In this document: piece by piece, positions 57,520 to 64,000 of the stretch
Position numbering within the stretch: position 1 is the stretch's first letter
Layout of the letters: each line of letters starts with the position of its first letter
NCBI GenBank assembly: GCA_016785955.1
Contig: JAEUWH010000123.1
Location: 92,365-156,364, forward strand
Direction: 5' to 3'
DNA: 64,000 nt
Source: Pseudobdellovibrionaceae bacterium
GTDB taxonomy: Bacteria; Bdellovibrionota; Bdellovibrionia; Bdellovibrionales; Bdellovibrionaceae
Notes under the pieces: model-generated
Told to the model about the DNA's origin: nothing
Databases searched by the model: none
The model's input: only the letters and a program-made list of their open reading frames with translations
Translations under genes and position numbers: made by a program

Positions 57520-58380
57520 TTACTTTTCTTGTCGCAACTTATCTCTAAAATAGGCCTTCACTTCATCTACGAAGATCGAATGCACATTGCGATGAAAAGG
57601 CTGATTAAAGAACTGAAGATATACTGGAGCTTTTAAAACCCACTTGGGCTCTACAATCTCTAAACTGGATTCATGCTGGATGAGGTGAAGTGGGAGAATT
57701 GCTTTTCCATACCCGTTTTTAACTCCATCTATGAGTCCGTAGATATCATCAAGGTAACGGATTGTTAATGGTTTGAAGGATATTTTGTTTTGCAAAAAAT
57801 AGTCTCTTGTCGTTGTATCATTTTCGTCATGATCTAAATAGATCTCGACATTTGGCGCCTTTTTCAATTTCACTTGAACGCTGTCTTCATATCCCAAAAA
57901 AACATTTTCTATATCCGTTGATAACGACTTTTTCGTTGTGAAAATATACTCGGCCTCAGATGTGGTTAGCAGTCTGGGTATTTCGGTGATTTCCTTTGTT
58001 AGGATCTGAATCGAAAGTCGTGGATTTTTAATCATTACATTCTTCAAAGCTGGAATCACCAACGATCGATTAATGGATGAAAAACCGCCGACTCTCAATA
58101 CTCCCGCAAGATCTTCTTTGGAAGATTTGAGCTTTGTCAGTAGCTCTGTCTCTGCCGATTGATTGAACTGACAGTACCTCAAGACCAGTTCTCCGGCTTC
58201 AGTGAGTCTAATAGATGTTCGATCGCGAATAAAAAGCGTCGTTCCCAATTCATCCTCCAGCTTGGCAATTCTTTGGGACAAGGCCGACTGCGTGACGTGA
58301 AGCTGTTCGGCAGCTCTAGTGAAATTCATATTCTTTGCGACGGCAAAAAAGGCTTCGAGTTGGGCTGAATTCAATTCCAT
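57520..58380 (-). CDS. LysR-type transcriptional regulator
   Basis: This is a 286-residue LTTR. The HTH (residues about 18-38) reads FTRAAEQLHVTQSALSQRIA, followed by the dimer helix and LysR substrate-binding domain (RVGGFSSINRSLVIPALKNV). The gene is divergent from the XRE gene 89 bases away; LysR regulators usually control such a divergent neighbour, but the target could also lie elsewhere. The ligand is unknown. Confidence 0.93.
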   Translation of the reverse strand: MELNSAQLEAFFAVAKNMNFTRAAEQLHVTQSALSQRIAKLEDELGTTLFIRDRTSIRLTEAGELVLRYCQFNQSAETELLTKLKSSKEDLAGVLRVGGFSSINRSLVIPALKNVMIKNPRLSIQILTKEITEIPRLLTTSEAEYIFTTKKSLSTDIENVFLGYEDSVQVKLKKAPNVEIYLDHDENDTTTRDYFLQNKISFKPLTIRYLDDIYGLIDGVKNGYGKAILPLHLIQHESSLEIVEPKWVLKAPVYLQFFNQPFHRNVHSIFVDEVKAYFRDKLRQEK

Positions 58381-58469
58381 AATACATTAGATATACTAAT
58401 ATGTTAATTAAATCTATTAATTTTACATAAAGCTTCTTTCGTCCTACAAAGCAGCTCAAGGTAAAACAC

Positions 58470-58781
58470 ATGGAAACATTCGCAAAAAGAATTACTAAAC
58501 GTAGGAAAATCTTGGGGCTTACCCAAAAACAGGTCTCTGAGGCACTGGGGATTCCTCTTTCGACCTACAAGGAGTGGGAATACGGGCGTAAAATTCAAGG
58601 CGAAAGCATTTATGTAAAGCTGTCCGAGATTTTTGTGATGGATCTAAGAACTCTTTTGACGGGTGAAAACTATGAGGTGGCAAATACTGGAAATATTCAC
58701 GACGGATTGAGGCAGCTTGATGAAATACGGAAGCTGCTGCTTTCGCTTTTACCGGCCGATCTATCGACATTCAATGGATAA
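58470..58781 (+). CDS. Small XRE-family (Cro/cI-type) regulator
   Basis: This 103-residue protein starts with an HTH_3 domain (RRKILGLTQKQVSEALGIPL, STYKEWEYGRKIQG). The C-terminal 40 residues (about 64-103) form a dimerisation-type helix (LRQLDEIRKLLLSLLPADL). It is divergent from the LysR gene. Such regulators are common in mobile elements. No operator is clear. Confidence 0.85.
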   Translation: METFAKRITKRRKILGLTQKQVSEALGIPLSTYKEWEYGRKIQGESIYVKLSEIFVMDLRTLLTGENYEVANTGNIHDGLRQLDEIRKLLLSLLPADLSTFNG

Positions 58782-58842
58782 ATAGCGCTGCTAGTAATAA
58801 TTTACAAAACAAATTAACAGCTCATTTAAGAGCGGAGGAAAA

Positions 58843-59313
58843 ATGAAAAATTTAGGACTTTTAATATTGTTAATATTCTCTTCTACAGTTTATGCAGGGC
58901 CATTCAATGGTAATCCAAATCTGGATCCACAAATAGCTTGTGTATCTATGGGAACCGATTCTGATGGTGCGCAAGTGAGTGATCAAACGAAGTTTAAGCT
59001 TCAGTTCAAGCCTTTAAAAAATAAGGGAGGTCCAACGACGGATAAGTACTCACTGACGGTGAGCACAGAGGCACCAGGCCAACCACCAAGAATCGAAACG
59101 AGTGCAGTCAAATTTACGTATTACCAGCAAGGATCAAATTTTATAATTATTGCTCTAACAGCACCAAATTTTGACCAGTCCACAGGGCGATTCACGAGTT
59201 ACGCAATACCAGGATTGAGTAGAATGCCGTTCATCATCTATGGATGGTCGACTACTCCTAAGACCGTGAGATCCGCTATCGAGTATCGCTGTGCAATCCA
59301 AAGCGCATATTGA
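58843..59313 (+). CDS. Secreted protein of unknown function
   Basis: This 156-residue protein starts behind gcggagg. The signal peptide covers residues 1-18 (STVYAGP). The mature part is about 135 residues, contains two Cys (IACVS, YRCAIQ) that may form a disulfide, and is otherwise beta-rich. No family is recognised. It is followed by a hairpin terminator at 59368. It belongs to the accessory stretch. Confidence 0.7.
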   Translation: MKNLGLLILLIFSSTVYAGPFNGNPNLDPQIACVSMGTDSDGAQVSDQTKFKLQFKPLKNKGGPTTDKYSLTVSTEAPGQPPRIETSAVKFTYYQQGSNFIIIALTAPNFDQSTGRFTSYAIPGLSRMPFIIYGWSTTPKTVRSAIEYRCAIQSAY

Positions 59314-59367
59314 GTAGTCTGATTTTGCCTCTAAACCACTTCAAATTAAAAAAATTGAAATCAATCT

Positions 59368-59396
59368 AAGCCATCCAAATTGGGTGGCTTCTTTTC
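59368..59396 (+). terminator. Terminator after the secreted-protein gene
   Basis: A 9-bp stem (aagccatcc 59368-59376 with gggtggctt 59382-59390, one G-T pair) with a 5-base loop, followed by ctttt. Confidence 0.8.
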
Positions 59397-59432
59397 TAGG
59401 TCCCTGATAAATAAATTTATTCATTTTAAACT

Positions 59433-59474
59433 CGTCCCCTAAAAATCAAATTCTATTAACGGGGACGGATTTTT
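59433..59474. repeat. GGGGAC-core repeat pair with interleaved arms
   Basis: cgtcccc (59433-59439) pairs with ggggacg (59461-59467), and aaaaatc (59441-59447) pairs with gattttt (59468-59474). The order A-B-A'-B' cannot form both stems as nested hairpins, but can form a pseudoknot. Confidence 0.75.
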
Positions 59475-59671
59475 GGGTGCTCTAAAAGGATGACGTCTAG
59501 TCCACGTATCAATAAAAAGTGCCATAGATATTCAATTTTTGCGACATCAGTTAGTTCAGTAGCTGGAACAAAAGTCGCTAAGCTGCGAAGAAGAATATAA
59601 TTGCGAGTCGCATAAACCTTGTTGATCAATTTTTGCCAATTTGCGAAACTCTGCCTTGATATGAGGTCTGA

Positions 59672-60397
59672 TTGTACACAGAATTTAAATCCGTAGATTC
59701 ACTGGCTCCTTTTGTTGAGTGCATCTGGATAAACGATATTTTGGCCGAAAAATCTGATTTGAGTCCGCAGCGTATTCTTCCAGATGGATGTGCTGACCTT
59801 ATTTTTGATCTGACTGAAGGCAGAGAGTCCGTGTATTGGGTTGGAACCATGACGAAAAGCCTCGTTATCGAAAAATCTGAATCTAAAAAGCTGATTGGCA
59901 TTCGTTTTAACCCTGGGGGAGCAAGATCACTTCTAGGGAGGCCTCTTTTTGAAATAACCGACCAAAGAATTAGGCTCGACCAAACGAACTCATTTCTTCT
60001 TGATTCCATCGTCAGCCAACCCGGTGTTAATTTCAATGTCATTCAAAATTGGCTTATGAAAAACATCCAAGCTGAAAAGCCGCTTATCGTTATTCAAAAG
60101 ATCCATCAAATGATACGGGAAGCGAACGGAGATGTTCGCGTTTCAGAGGTTTCTGAAACGCTAGGGCTTAGTCGTCAGTATATAAATCGAATAATGCGGG
60201 AGCACGTTGGTGTCGATCTTAAAACATTTCAACAGATTATTCGGATGCGGTTATTGACAAGTAGATTGGGGACCACTGCATGTAAAGAAATCGATTGGGC
60301 AAGTATTGCCCAGGAGTATGGATTCTATGACCAGTCACATCTTATCCATGATTTTAATGAAATTGTCGGATTATCACCAGCTCAATTTGCAAAGTAG
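59672..60397 (+). CDS. AraC-family regulator with DUF6597-type N-terminal domain
   Basis: The 241-residue protein starts at TTG 59672, with gagg 5 bases before. The N-terminal ligand domain contains ILPDGCADLIFDLTEG and IGIRFNPGGARSLLG. The C-terminal AraC domain (about 145-241) has two HTH motifs: VSEVSETLGLSRQYINRIM and WASIAQEYGFYDQSHLIHDF. This architecture is common next to VOC-family genes, and the VOC gene lies 73 bases downstream. It probably regulates that gene. Confidence 0.88.
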   Translation: MYTEFKSVDSLAPFVECIWINDILAEKSDLSPQRILPDGCADLIFDLTEGRESVYWVGTMTKSLVIEKSESKKLIGIRFNPGGARSLLGRPLFEITDQRIRLDQTNSFLLDSIVSQPGVNFNVIQNWLMKNIQAEKPLIVIQKIHQMIREANGDVRVSEVSETLGLSRQYINRIMREHVGVDLKTFQQIIRMRLLTSRLGTTACKEIDWASIAQEYGFYDQSHLIHDFNEIVGLSPAQFAK

Positions 60398-60470
60398 TTT
60401 CCATTTTTCCAATACAAGCCTATCCCATCAAGTTATACTTGAATGCATACCAGATTAAGGAGAACTAAAA

Positions 60471-60857
60471 ATGAAACTAGGATACACAATACTTTATGTT
60501 GGCGATGTTAAGGCCACTATGAATTTCTATGAAAATGCATTTAGTTTGAAGCCAAAATTTCTTCATGAATCAGGTCAATACGGAGAAATGGATACAGGTG
60601 AAACGACTTTGAGTTTTACTGAACACAATTCATCTAAACCTAAAAGCATAGATTTTTTGAAAACTACCGATGCAAAATCGAGCTACCCAGTTGAAATCGC
60701 TTTCACAACGAAAGATGTTTCAACAGCTTATAAAAAGGCGATGGGGGCAGGTTGCAAAAATGTCTCTGAACCAGAGCAAAAGCCATGGGGACAGGTTGTT
60801 TCTTACGTTTTGGATCTAAACGGATTTCTTGTCGAAATTTGCAGTCCTATTTCATAA
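60471..60857 (+). CDS. VOC superfamily protein (glyoxalase/bleomycin resistance-like)
   Basis: The 128-residue protein starts behind aaggaga. It has the VOC fold: GYTILYVGDVKATMNFYENA, EMDTGETTLSF, and VSYVLDLNGFLVEIC. Metal-binding His are not obvious, but E (EIC) is present. It may bind or modify a small electrophile or antibiotic. The AraC gene upstream probably controls it. Confidence 0.88.
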   Translation: MKLGYTILYVGDVKATMNFYENAFSLKPKFLHESGQYGEMDTGETTLSFTEHNSSKPKSIDFLKTTDAKSSYPVEIAFTTKDVSTAYKKAMGAGCKNVSEPEQKPWGQVVSYVLDLNGFLVEICSPIS

Positions 60858-60938
60858 AACTTCAACTTTGAATTTAGGAATTGCATTAATTGAGTGGTTC
60901 TAATTTAACCTTAGATTTAACGAAAGCTGACTTTCAAT

Positions 60939-61000
60939 AAAAATTGGTCCCCGTTAAATCAACTCCAAAATTGAAAATAATATTCGGGGACGGAATTTTT
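60939..61000. repeat. GGGGAC-core repeat, nested inverted pair
   Basis: aaaaattggtccccg (60939-60953) and cggggacggaattttt (60985-61000) are inverse copies with a 31-base spacer. The core pairs gtccccg with cggggac, and aaaaatt with aattttt. Confidence 0.85.
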
Positions 61001-61008
61001 TCGAGCGG

Positions 61009-61040
61009 AGGCTCTGCTCTAAAACGACAGAGCCTTTTAT
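61009..61040 (+). terminator. Probable terminator downstream of the VOC gene
   Basis: An 8-bp stem (aggctctg 61009-61016 with cagagcct 61028-61035) with an 11-base loop, followed by tttat. Confidence 0.65.
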
Positions 61041-61154
61041 TCAACGAGCTTCACAGACAAGTGGCTGATGACCGAGCTAATGGGACTAGAGGATGTGCTA
61101 TCTACAAATAGCAGAGTATTGTTGTCCATTCTGTCGCGCGATTATTCCATTTAA

Positions 61155-61508
61155 TTACTGGGCTTCAATTTTTGCCAACTTTACAATTGGCGATCCGATA
61201 CTTGGTATTGTGATGATTGCACTTATAGACTCATCTGAATAATACACCTGATGTCTGACATACGACTCACTCACTAAAACTGAGCGGGCGTAACGACCGA
61301 ATGGGCCTGTTTCAGTCCGAATTAAAGTGACAGTTGGAGATGTGTGGCTTTGGTAGCCGCTCGACTTCAGATCCTGAATTGCCGACTGAATTACGGGGTC
61401 TTCGCTAAAAACACGTTTCATGTAAACTATGTCCTCAGCAGAAAGTGGAACAGCGTATGTCGACGAAACACTCAGCAAAGTGGTTACTATAATTGCAGTA
61501 AGTTTCAT
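61155..61508 (-). CDS. Small secreted protein of unknown function
   Basis: The 117-residue protein has a signal peptide (residues 1-19, SSTYAVPLSA). The mature part has no recognised motif and no cysteine. It is followed upstream (minus strand) by the MerF-like gene with only 2 bases between, so it is probably the second gene of the MerR-controlled unit. A role in metal handling is inferred from position only. Confidence 0.65.
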   Translation of the reverse strand: MKLTAIIVTTLLSVSSTYAVPLSAEDIVYMKRVFSEDPVIQSAIQDLKSSGYQSHTSPTVTLIRTETGPFGRYARSVLVSESYVRHQVYYSDESISAIITIPSIGSPIVKLAKIEAQ

Positions 61509-61510
61509 TT

Positions 61511-61783
61511 TTATTTTCCTTTCTGATTTGTTTTTGGATTACATCCGCAATCAATTGAACATGAATTAAAAAGACTTATACTTTTGAATTTTCTGGCTAA
61601 AAGTAAAAATACAGCTCCTCCGATCAGAAAAACTCCAAACCACTGAATGTATTTATTCTCGCAGAAAAATGCCTCTATTGTTCCTAGCCCCAGTAATCCC
61701 ATGATCGGGAGTGTGCAGCACATAACGCATAGAGCACCCAGTCCTCCCACCGTGGTAATCAGCTTTGTTTTAAATGATTTCAA
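61511..61783 (-). CDS. MerF/MerT-like small mercury-transport membrane protein
   Basis: This 90-residue protein starts at TTG 61783, with ggagg 6 bases before. The first helix has GALCVMCCTLPIMGLLGLG, with a vicinal Cys pair followed by Pro, as in MerT/MerF. The second helix is QWFGVFLIGGAVFLLLARKF. A C-terminal Cys cluster (CSIDCGCN) follows, also as in these importers. It is divergent from a MerR with the Hg(II) cysteine spacing. It probably moves Hg(II) or another soft metal across the inner membrane. Not identical in layout to any classical type. Confidence 0.72.
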   Translation of the reverse strand: MKSFKTKLITTVGGLGALCVMCCTLPIMGLLGLGTIEAFFCENKYIQWFGVFLIGGAVFLLLARKFKSISLFNSCSIDCGCNPKTNQKGK

Positions 61784-61807
61784 GATAGCCTCCTTTTGTT
61801 AACTCGA

Positions 61808-61838
61808 GGTTAAGGCCGGTGCCATACAACCGGGTCAA
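61808..61838 (-). promoter_or_regulatory. MerR-type promoter/operator
   Basis: On the minus strand, a -35 element ttgacc (61838-61833) and a -10-like ttaacc (61813-61808) are 19 bp apart, the overlong spacing that MerR activators correct. The spacer carries the dyad CCGGT (61816-61820) / ACCGG (61829-61833). It drives the MerF-like gene; merR starts on the other side. Confidence 0.72.
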
Positions 61839-61889
61839 ATGATTTTTTGAAGATTGATTGCCGCAAAGCCGCATGGTACTTGGTTAGCT

Positions 61890-62318
61890 ATGGAAAGCTC
61901 TAATAAGTACTTTACCTCGGACCTCATGGCACGATTCGGAATTGGTCGAAACACTCTTCGTTTGTATGAAGAAATGGGTCTTTTAAGTGGAATGAAAAGA
62001 ACCATTGCTGGATACCGAGAATACACTGAACAGCATTTAAGAAATTTAAAGTTTATTCTGGCAGCAAAAGAAGTAGGCTTCACTCTAAATGAAATCAAAG
62101 AACTTCTTTCTGTTTTTGCAGCTCAAAGAAAAATGACCTGTGGTACAGTTTCTGAAGGTATTTCTCAAAAGGTTCAGGAAGCCGAAGAACAAATTGCAGC
62201 TCTTCAAAAGAAAAAAGAATTCTTAAACCAATTTTTATCGACATGTGGATCCAAAAAGCCTGATACAATTTGCGAGGTCGTTGATTCGGGTTTTCAAAAA
62301 CAGGCTTGCTGCGATTAA
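61890..62318 (+). CDS. merR: MerR-family Hg(II)-responsive regulator
   Basis: The 142-residue form starts at ATG 61890 (a TTG at 61854 is the alternative). The HTH is FTSDLMARFGIGRNTLRLYE, with GYREYTEQHLRNLKFI as the wing region. Three cysteines, in KMTCGT, LSTCGS and TICEVV, are 35 and 9 residues apart, exactly as C82/C117/C126 of Tn501 MerR. This makes Hg(II) the likely inducer. It sits divergent from the MerF-like gene. A terminal CC pair is extra. No merA is seen. Confidence 0.85.
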   Translation: MESSNKYFTSDLMARFGIGRNTLRLYEEMGLLSGMKRTIAGYREYTEQHLRNLKFILAAKEVGFTLNEIKELLSVFAAQRKMTCGTVSEGISQKVQEAEEQIAALQKKKEFLNQFLSTCGSKKPDTICEVVDSGFQKQACCD

Positions 62319-62743
62319 TATCTATCTCCATGAATCGCTTGCGTTACTTGAACTATACAAAGGTGAGCTTCCTCATATTCGATTTAATGGGGACCGGGTT
62401 AAAAATCGGCTAATTCACGTATCAACGACTCTCCACCGTCCCCGTAATTGAATTGAAAAAATGGCCGCCAAAACCAGTATTTTTTTCAAAACTGTCAACT
62501 TCCAGACCCAAATTCAAAATTCCCTAACAAAATCAATCGTGTATTTAAAAAACATCACTTCCAAATGCGCTTAAAGTTGAGCACATACTTTTTTCAATGA
62601 TCTTTTTCATAAAGTGCCAATTATGCGGATTATGCTGTTAATTCAATATGATGTCCGATTTTTGAATTAGCGTCCGGTAAATGGCCCCATCGTTGCTTTG
62701 TTTATTCTGCGATCTCAGCATTGCCTGCGGAGATCAGGGGGAA
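62319..62743. other. Gene-free stretch before the response regulator
   Basis: It holds a GGGGAC-core inverted pair (62389-62394 and 62438-62443) and otherwise AT-rich sequence. No gene is supported. Confidence 0.6.
62389..62443. repeat. GGGGAC-core repeat, inverted pair
   Basis: gatttaatggggaccgg (62381-62397) and ccgtccccgtaa (62436-62447) are inverse copies of the family consensus TTTAACGGGGACCGR. Confidence 0.8.
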
Positions 62744-63256
62744 ATGGTGATTCATAAAATACTCTTAGTCGATGACGACCAGATGATAGTCGAAGACTTT
62801 AAGCGAACTTTAGTTAGTGAGCCGATGTTTGAGCTGTCTTGGGTGTCGTCTGGGGCTGAAGCCGTCAAAACCATTTCAAAAACTCCGCGTAGATTCTCAG
62901 TAATCATTATGGATTATCTCATGCCTAAAATGGACGGTGCTGAAACCACCAAAGAGCTTTTAAAAATCAACCCTGATCTAATCATTGCCATGTACTCCGG
63001 TGATCAAACCCGTGAGGCTATCAAAACAAGCCACTCAGCCGGAGCTGTTGAGTTTTTAGATAAAGGCATTTCACAATCGCGTCTTATTGAAAGTTTAAAA
63101 TCATTTTGTAAAAAATTTGAAGACACTTATCAAGTTTTACAAAGTATCAAGCCACTCGTGTCCAAGACGTTGGACAGCAATCAGAAAAGATGGCTCAAAT
63201 ATCCAGGAAAGTATTTTAAATCAAAGGTTCAGGATAAAACTTTGATCATATCCTGA
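62744..63256 (+). CDS. Single-domain response regulator
   Basis: The start is set at ATG 62744 behind aggggga (170 residues), since HKILLVDDDQM then starts the receiver. D acceptor is in IIMDYLMPKMDG (about residue 58). The switch Thr/Ser is MYSGDQT and the Lys is FLDKGIS. A 45-residue C-terminal tail follows with no DNA-binding domain. It is a stand-alone receiver, perhaps a phosphorelay intermediate or CheY-like. No kinase gene is adjacent. Confidence 0.88.
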   Translation: MVIHKILLVDDDQMIVEDFKRTLVSEPMFELSWVSSGAEAVKTISKTPRRFSVIIMDYLMPKMDGAETTKELLKINPDLIIAMYSGDQTREAIKTSHSAGAVEFLDKGISQSRLIESLKSFCKKFEDTYQVLQSIKPLVSKTLDSNQKRWLKYPGKYFKSKVQDKTLIIS

Positions 63257-63684
63257 GACGAGTTAGAAAACTGATAAATCTTGCCAAGAAAAAACGGCGA
63301 CCCTAAAATATTAACGGCCAGTGGAATTCTGGCCGTCGGCAACCAAGTGTTTTTAGAACACCAAAACTAAGCAATATTTAAAATTCTCAAATGAAATTAA
63401 TGGGTTTAGGAATCGAAAATTTTTAAAAGTTCCGATACTAAATCAAAAATAGTGGTCAAACCTTTTGCCTTTTAAGAAATTCAAAATAAAATAAGCCCGA
63501 AGGCTTCTATCCAATTTTAGTATACTGTTTCTGGATTGAAAACTATACGCAAATGTTAAACTAAAAGATGAAGACAATAGATCACCAAGCAGAAAAAAAT
63601 CTGCAAAAAAATTTATTATTTGGCGGCAAGGATTTGTATCACAAGGTTAATTATTTTGATATAAGCATATTCAGTGGACTGTGA
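63257..63684. other. Gene-free stretch
   Basis: AT-rich, with an 8-bp hairpin (acggccag 63314-63321 with ctggccgt 63329-63336) without an immediate T run. It leads to the GTGA at 63681-63684. Confidence 0.5.
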
Positions 63685-63886
63685 AATAATAGCATCGGGT
63701 ACTCGCCCGAAAGAGAGACGACAATCGCCGGGGCTCAGCGGTAAATTTCAAGGAACGAGACGGATATTCATCGAACGGCCACTCGGGAAACGACGGCCAG
63801 AAGACCCGAGCAGAACGCCACGACAAAATAGTGTGAGGCTATTGACCATAAATCTGCGCAAAACCCAGATTCGCGGATAAAGCGCG
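63685..63886 (+). ncRNA. Candidate HEARO/omega RNA (IscB-associated guide RNA), without visible iscB
   Basis: This 200-base block is much richer in GC than the AT-rich DNA around it. It begins right after GTGA, the known insertion context of HEARO elements (ATGA/GTGA). Hairpins: cggg/cccg (63696-63699 with 63706-63709) and aatctg/cagatt (63851-63856 with 63866-63871). An A-B-A'-B' pseudoknot is possible: ggcc 63777-63780, ctcggg 63782-63787, ggcc 63795-63798, cccgag 63805-63810. atctgcg (63852-63858) can also pair with cgcggat (63872-63878). My recognition of the HEARO pattern is from memory and unverified. An open frame through the block looks accidental. Confidence 0.45.
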
Positions 63887-64000
63887 TTAATTGAATAGAT
63901 TTTCATTTTATAAAATTAAACAAAGTTTTTCTATCCAAGATTTTCGTTTTTGAAAATCAGGAGGCCTCGTCATGCCCAAAATTTAACTTATTTACCTCGA
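63887..64000. other. Right-edge AT-rich sequence after the candidate RNA
   Basis: A strong-looking leader (aggagg) precedes ATG CCC AAA ATT TAA, which stops after four codons. No IscB-like N-terminus is visible in the last 114 bases. A gene may start beyond the window. Confidence 0.3.

Larger units (their letters stand above)
59314..59671. other. Gene-free stretch between the secreted protein and AraC-type genes
   Basis: It contains the terminator, the GGGGAC repeat pair at 59433-59474, and the leader of the AraC gene. No gene seen. Confidence 0.6.

Noticed and set aside
63674..63880. 68-residue open frame across the candidate structured RNA
   Set aside because: Composition is arginine-rich with no domain, it has no leader site, and the same bases form hairpins. 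A non-coding RNA explains the block better.
55860..64000. A second copy of the tRNA-Ser 3' end marking an integrated island
   Set aside because: I found no match to the tRNA 3' end to the right of the gene within the window.

Overview
The window looks like chromosome from a Gram-negative, aerobic, low-to-moderate GC bacterium. I favour a Bdellovibrio-like member of the Bdellovibrionota. Supporting signs are a caa3-type oxidase operon, many lipoproteins and outer-membrane barrels, a secreted M13 peptidase, TesA/YbbA/YbbP-type genes, frequent TTG and GTG starts, and large unrecognised envelope proteins. The lineage is inferred from this general character and not from a marker gene.

Layout. 1-1597 is the N-terminal half of an RND pump (minus strand, running off the left edge). 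1918-8000 holds an M13 metallopeptidase, a large hybrid histidine kinase, a DMT/EamA transporter and a GcvH-like protein without the lipoyl lysine. 8148-13750 holds a GGCT-like protein, trmL, secA, a zinc-ribbon protein, a coiled-coil secreted protein and a BamE-like lipoprotein. 13885-20011 holds a membrane histidine kinase and a lipid-type cluster (acyl-CoA ligase, degenerate FabH-like protein, FabG-like SDR, alpha/beta hydrolase). 20303-26211 is a complete caa3 cytochrome oxidase operon: cytochrome c, SCO, subunits II, I, III and IV, and heme O synthase. 26256-30526 holds a lipoprotein, maleylacetoacetate isomerase, an orphan LtaS-like membrane half, a small beta-barrel and a fumarylacetoacetase-family protein; the isomerase and hydrolase suggest tyrosine/homogentisate breakdown. 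30571-33358 holds an OlsB/OlsA-like acyltransferase pair and a Sua5-type enzyme. 34294-39476 is a TetR-controlled efflux operon (TolC + RND, no adaptor gene). 39514-43661 holds two tandem paralogous barrel proteins and a lipoprotein. 43810-47650 is the YbbP/YbbA/TesA cluster. 47851-55737 holds a glycine-rich RRM protein, SlyD, an HNH nuclease, an acetyltransferase, an adenosine-deaminase-like enzyme and a large outer-membrane/lipoprotein pair.

A tRNA-Ser(GGA) at 55797-55887 marks a change of character. From there to the right edge the DNA looks accessory: a serine recombinase, LysR, XRE and AraC regulators, a VOC protein, a MerR with the exact Hg(II) cysteine spacing divergent from a small MerF/MerT-like membrane protein, a lone receiver protein, and eleven copies of a GGGGAC-core repeat lying between these genes. 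The last 320 bases contain a GC-rich, pseudoknot-capable segment directly after a GTGA. It resembles a HEARO/omega RNA (the IscB guide RNA), here with no iscB visible before the window ends.

The strongest leads are the putative orphan omega RNA, the GGGGAC repeat family, the mer-like regulator/transporter unit without a reductase, the non-lipoylatable GcvH-like protein, and the FabH-like protein lacking two of three catalytic residues.
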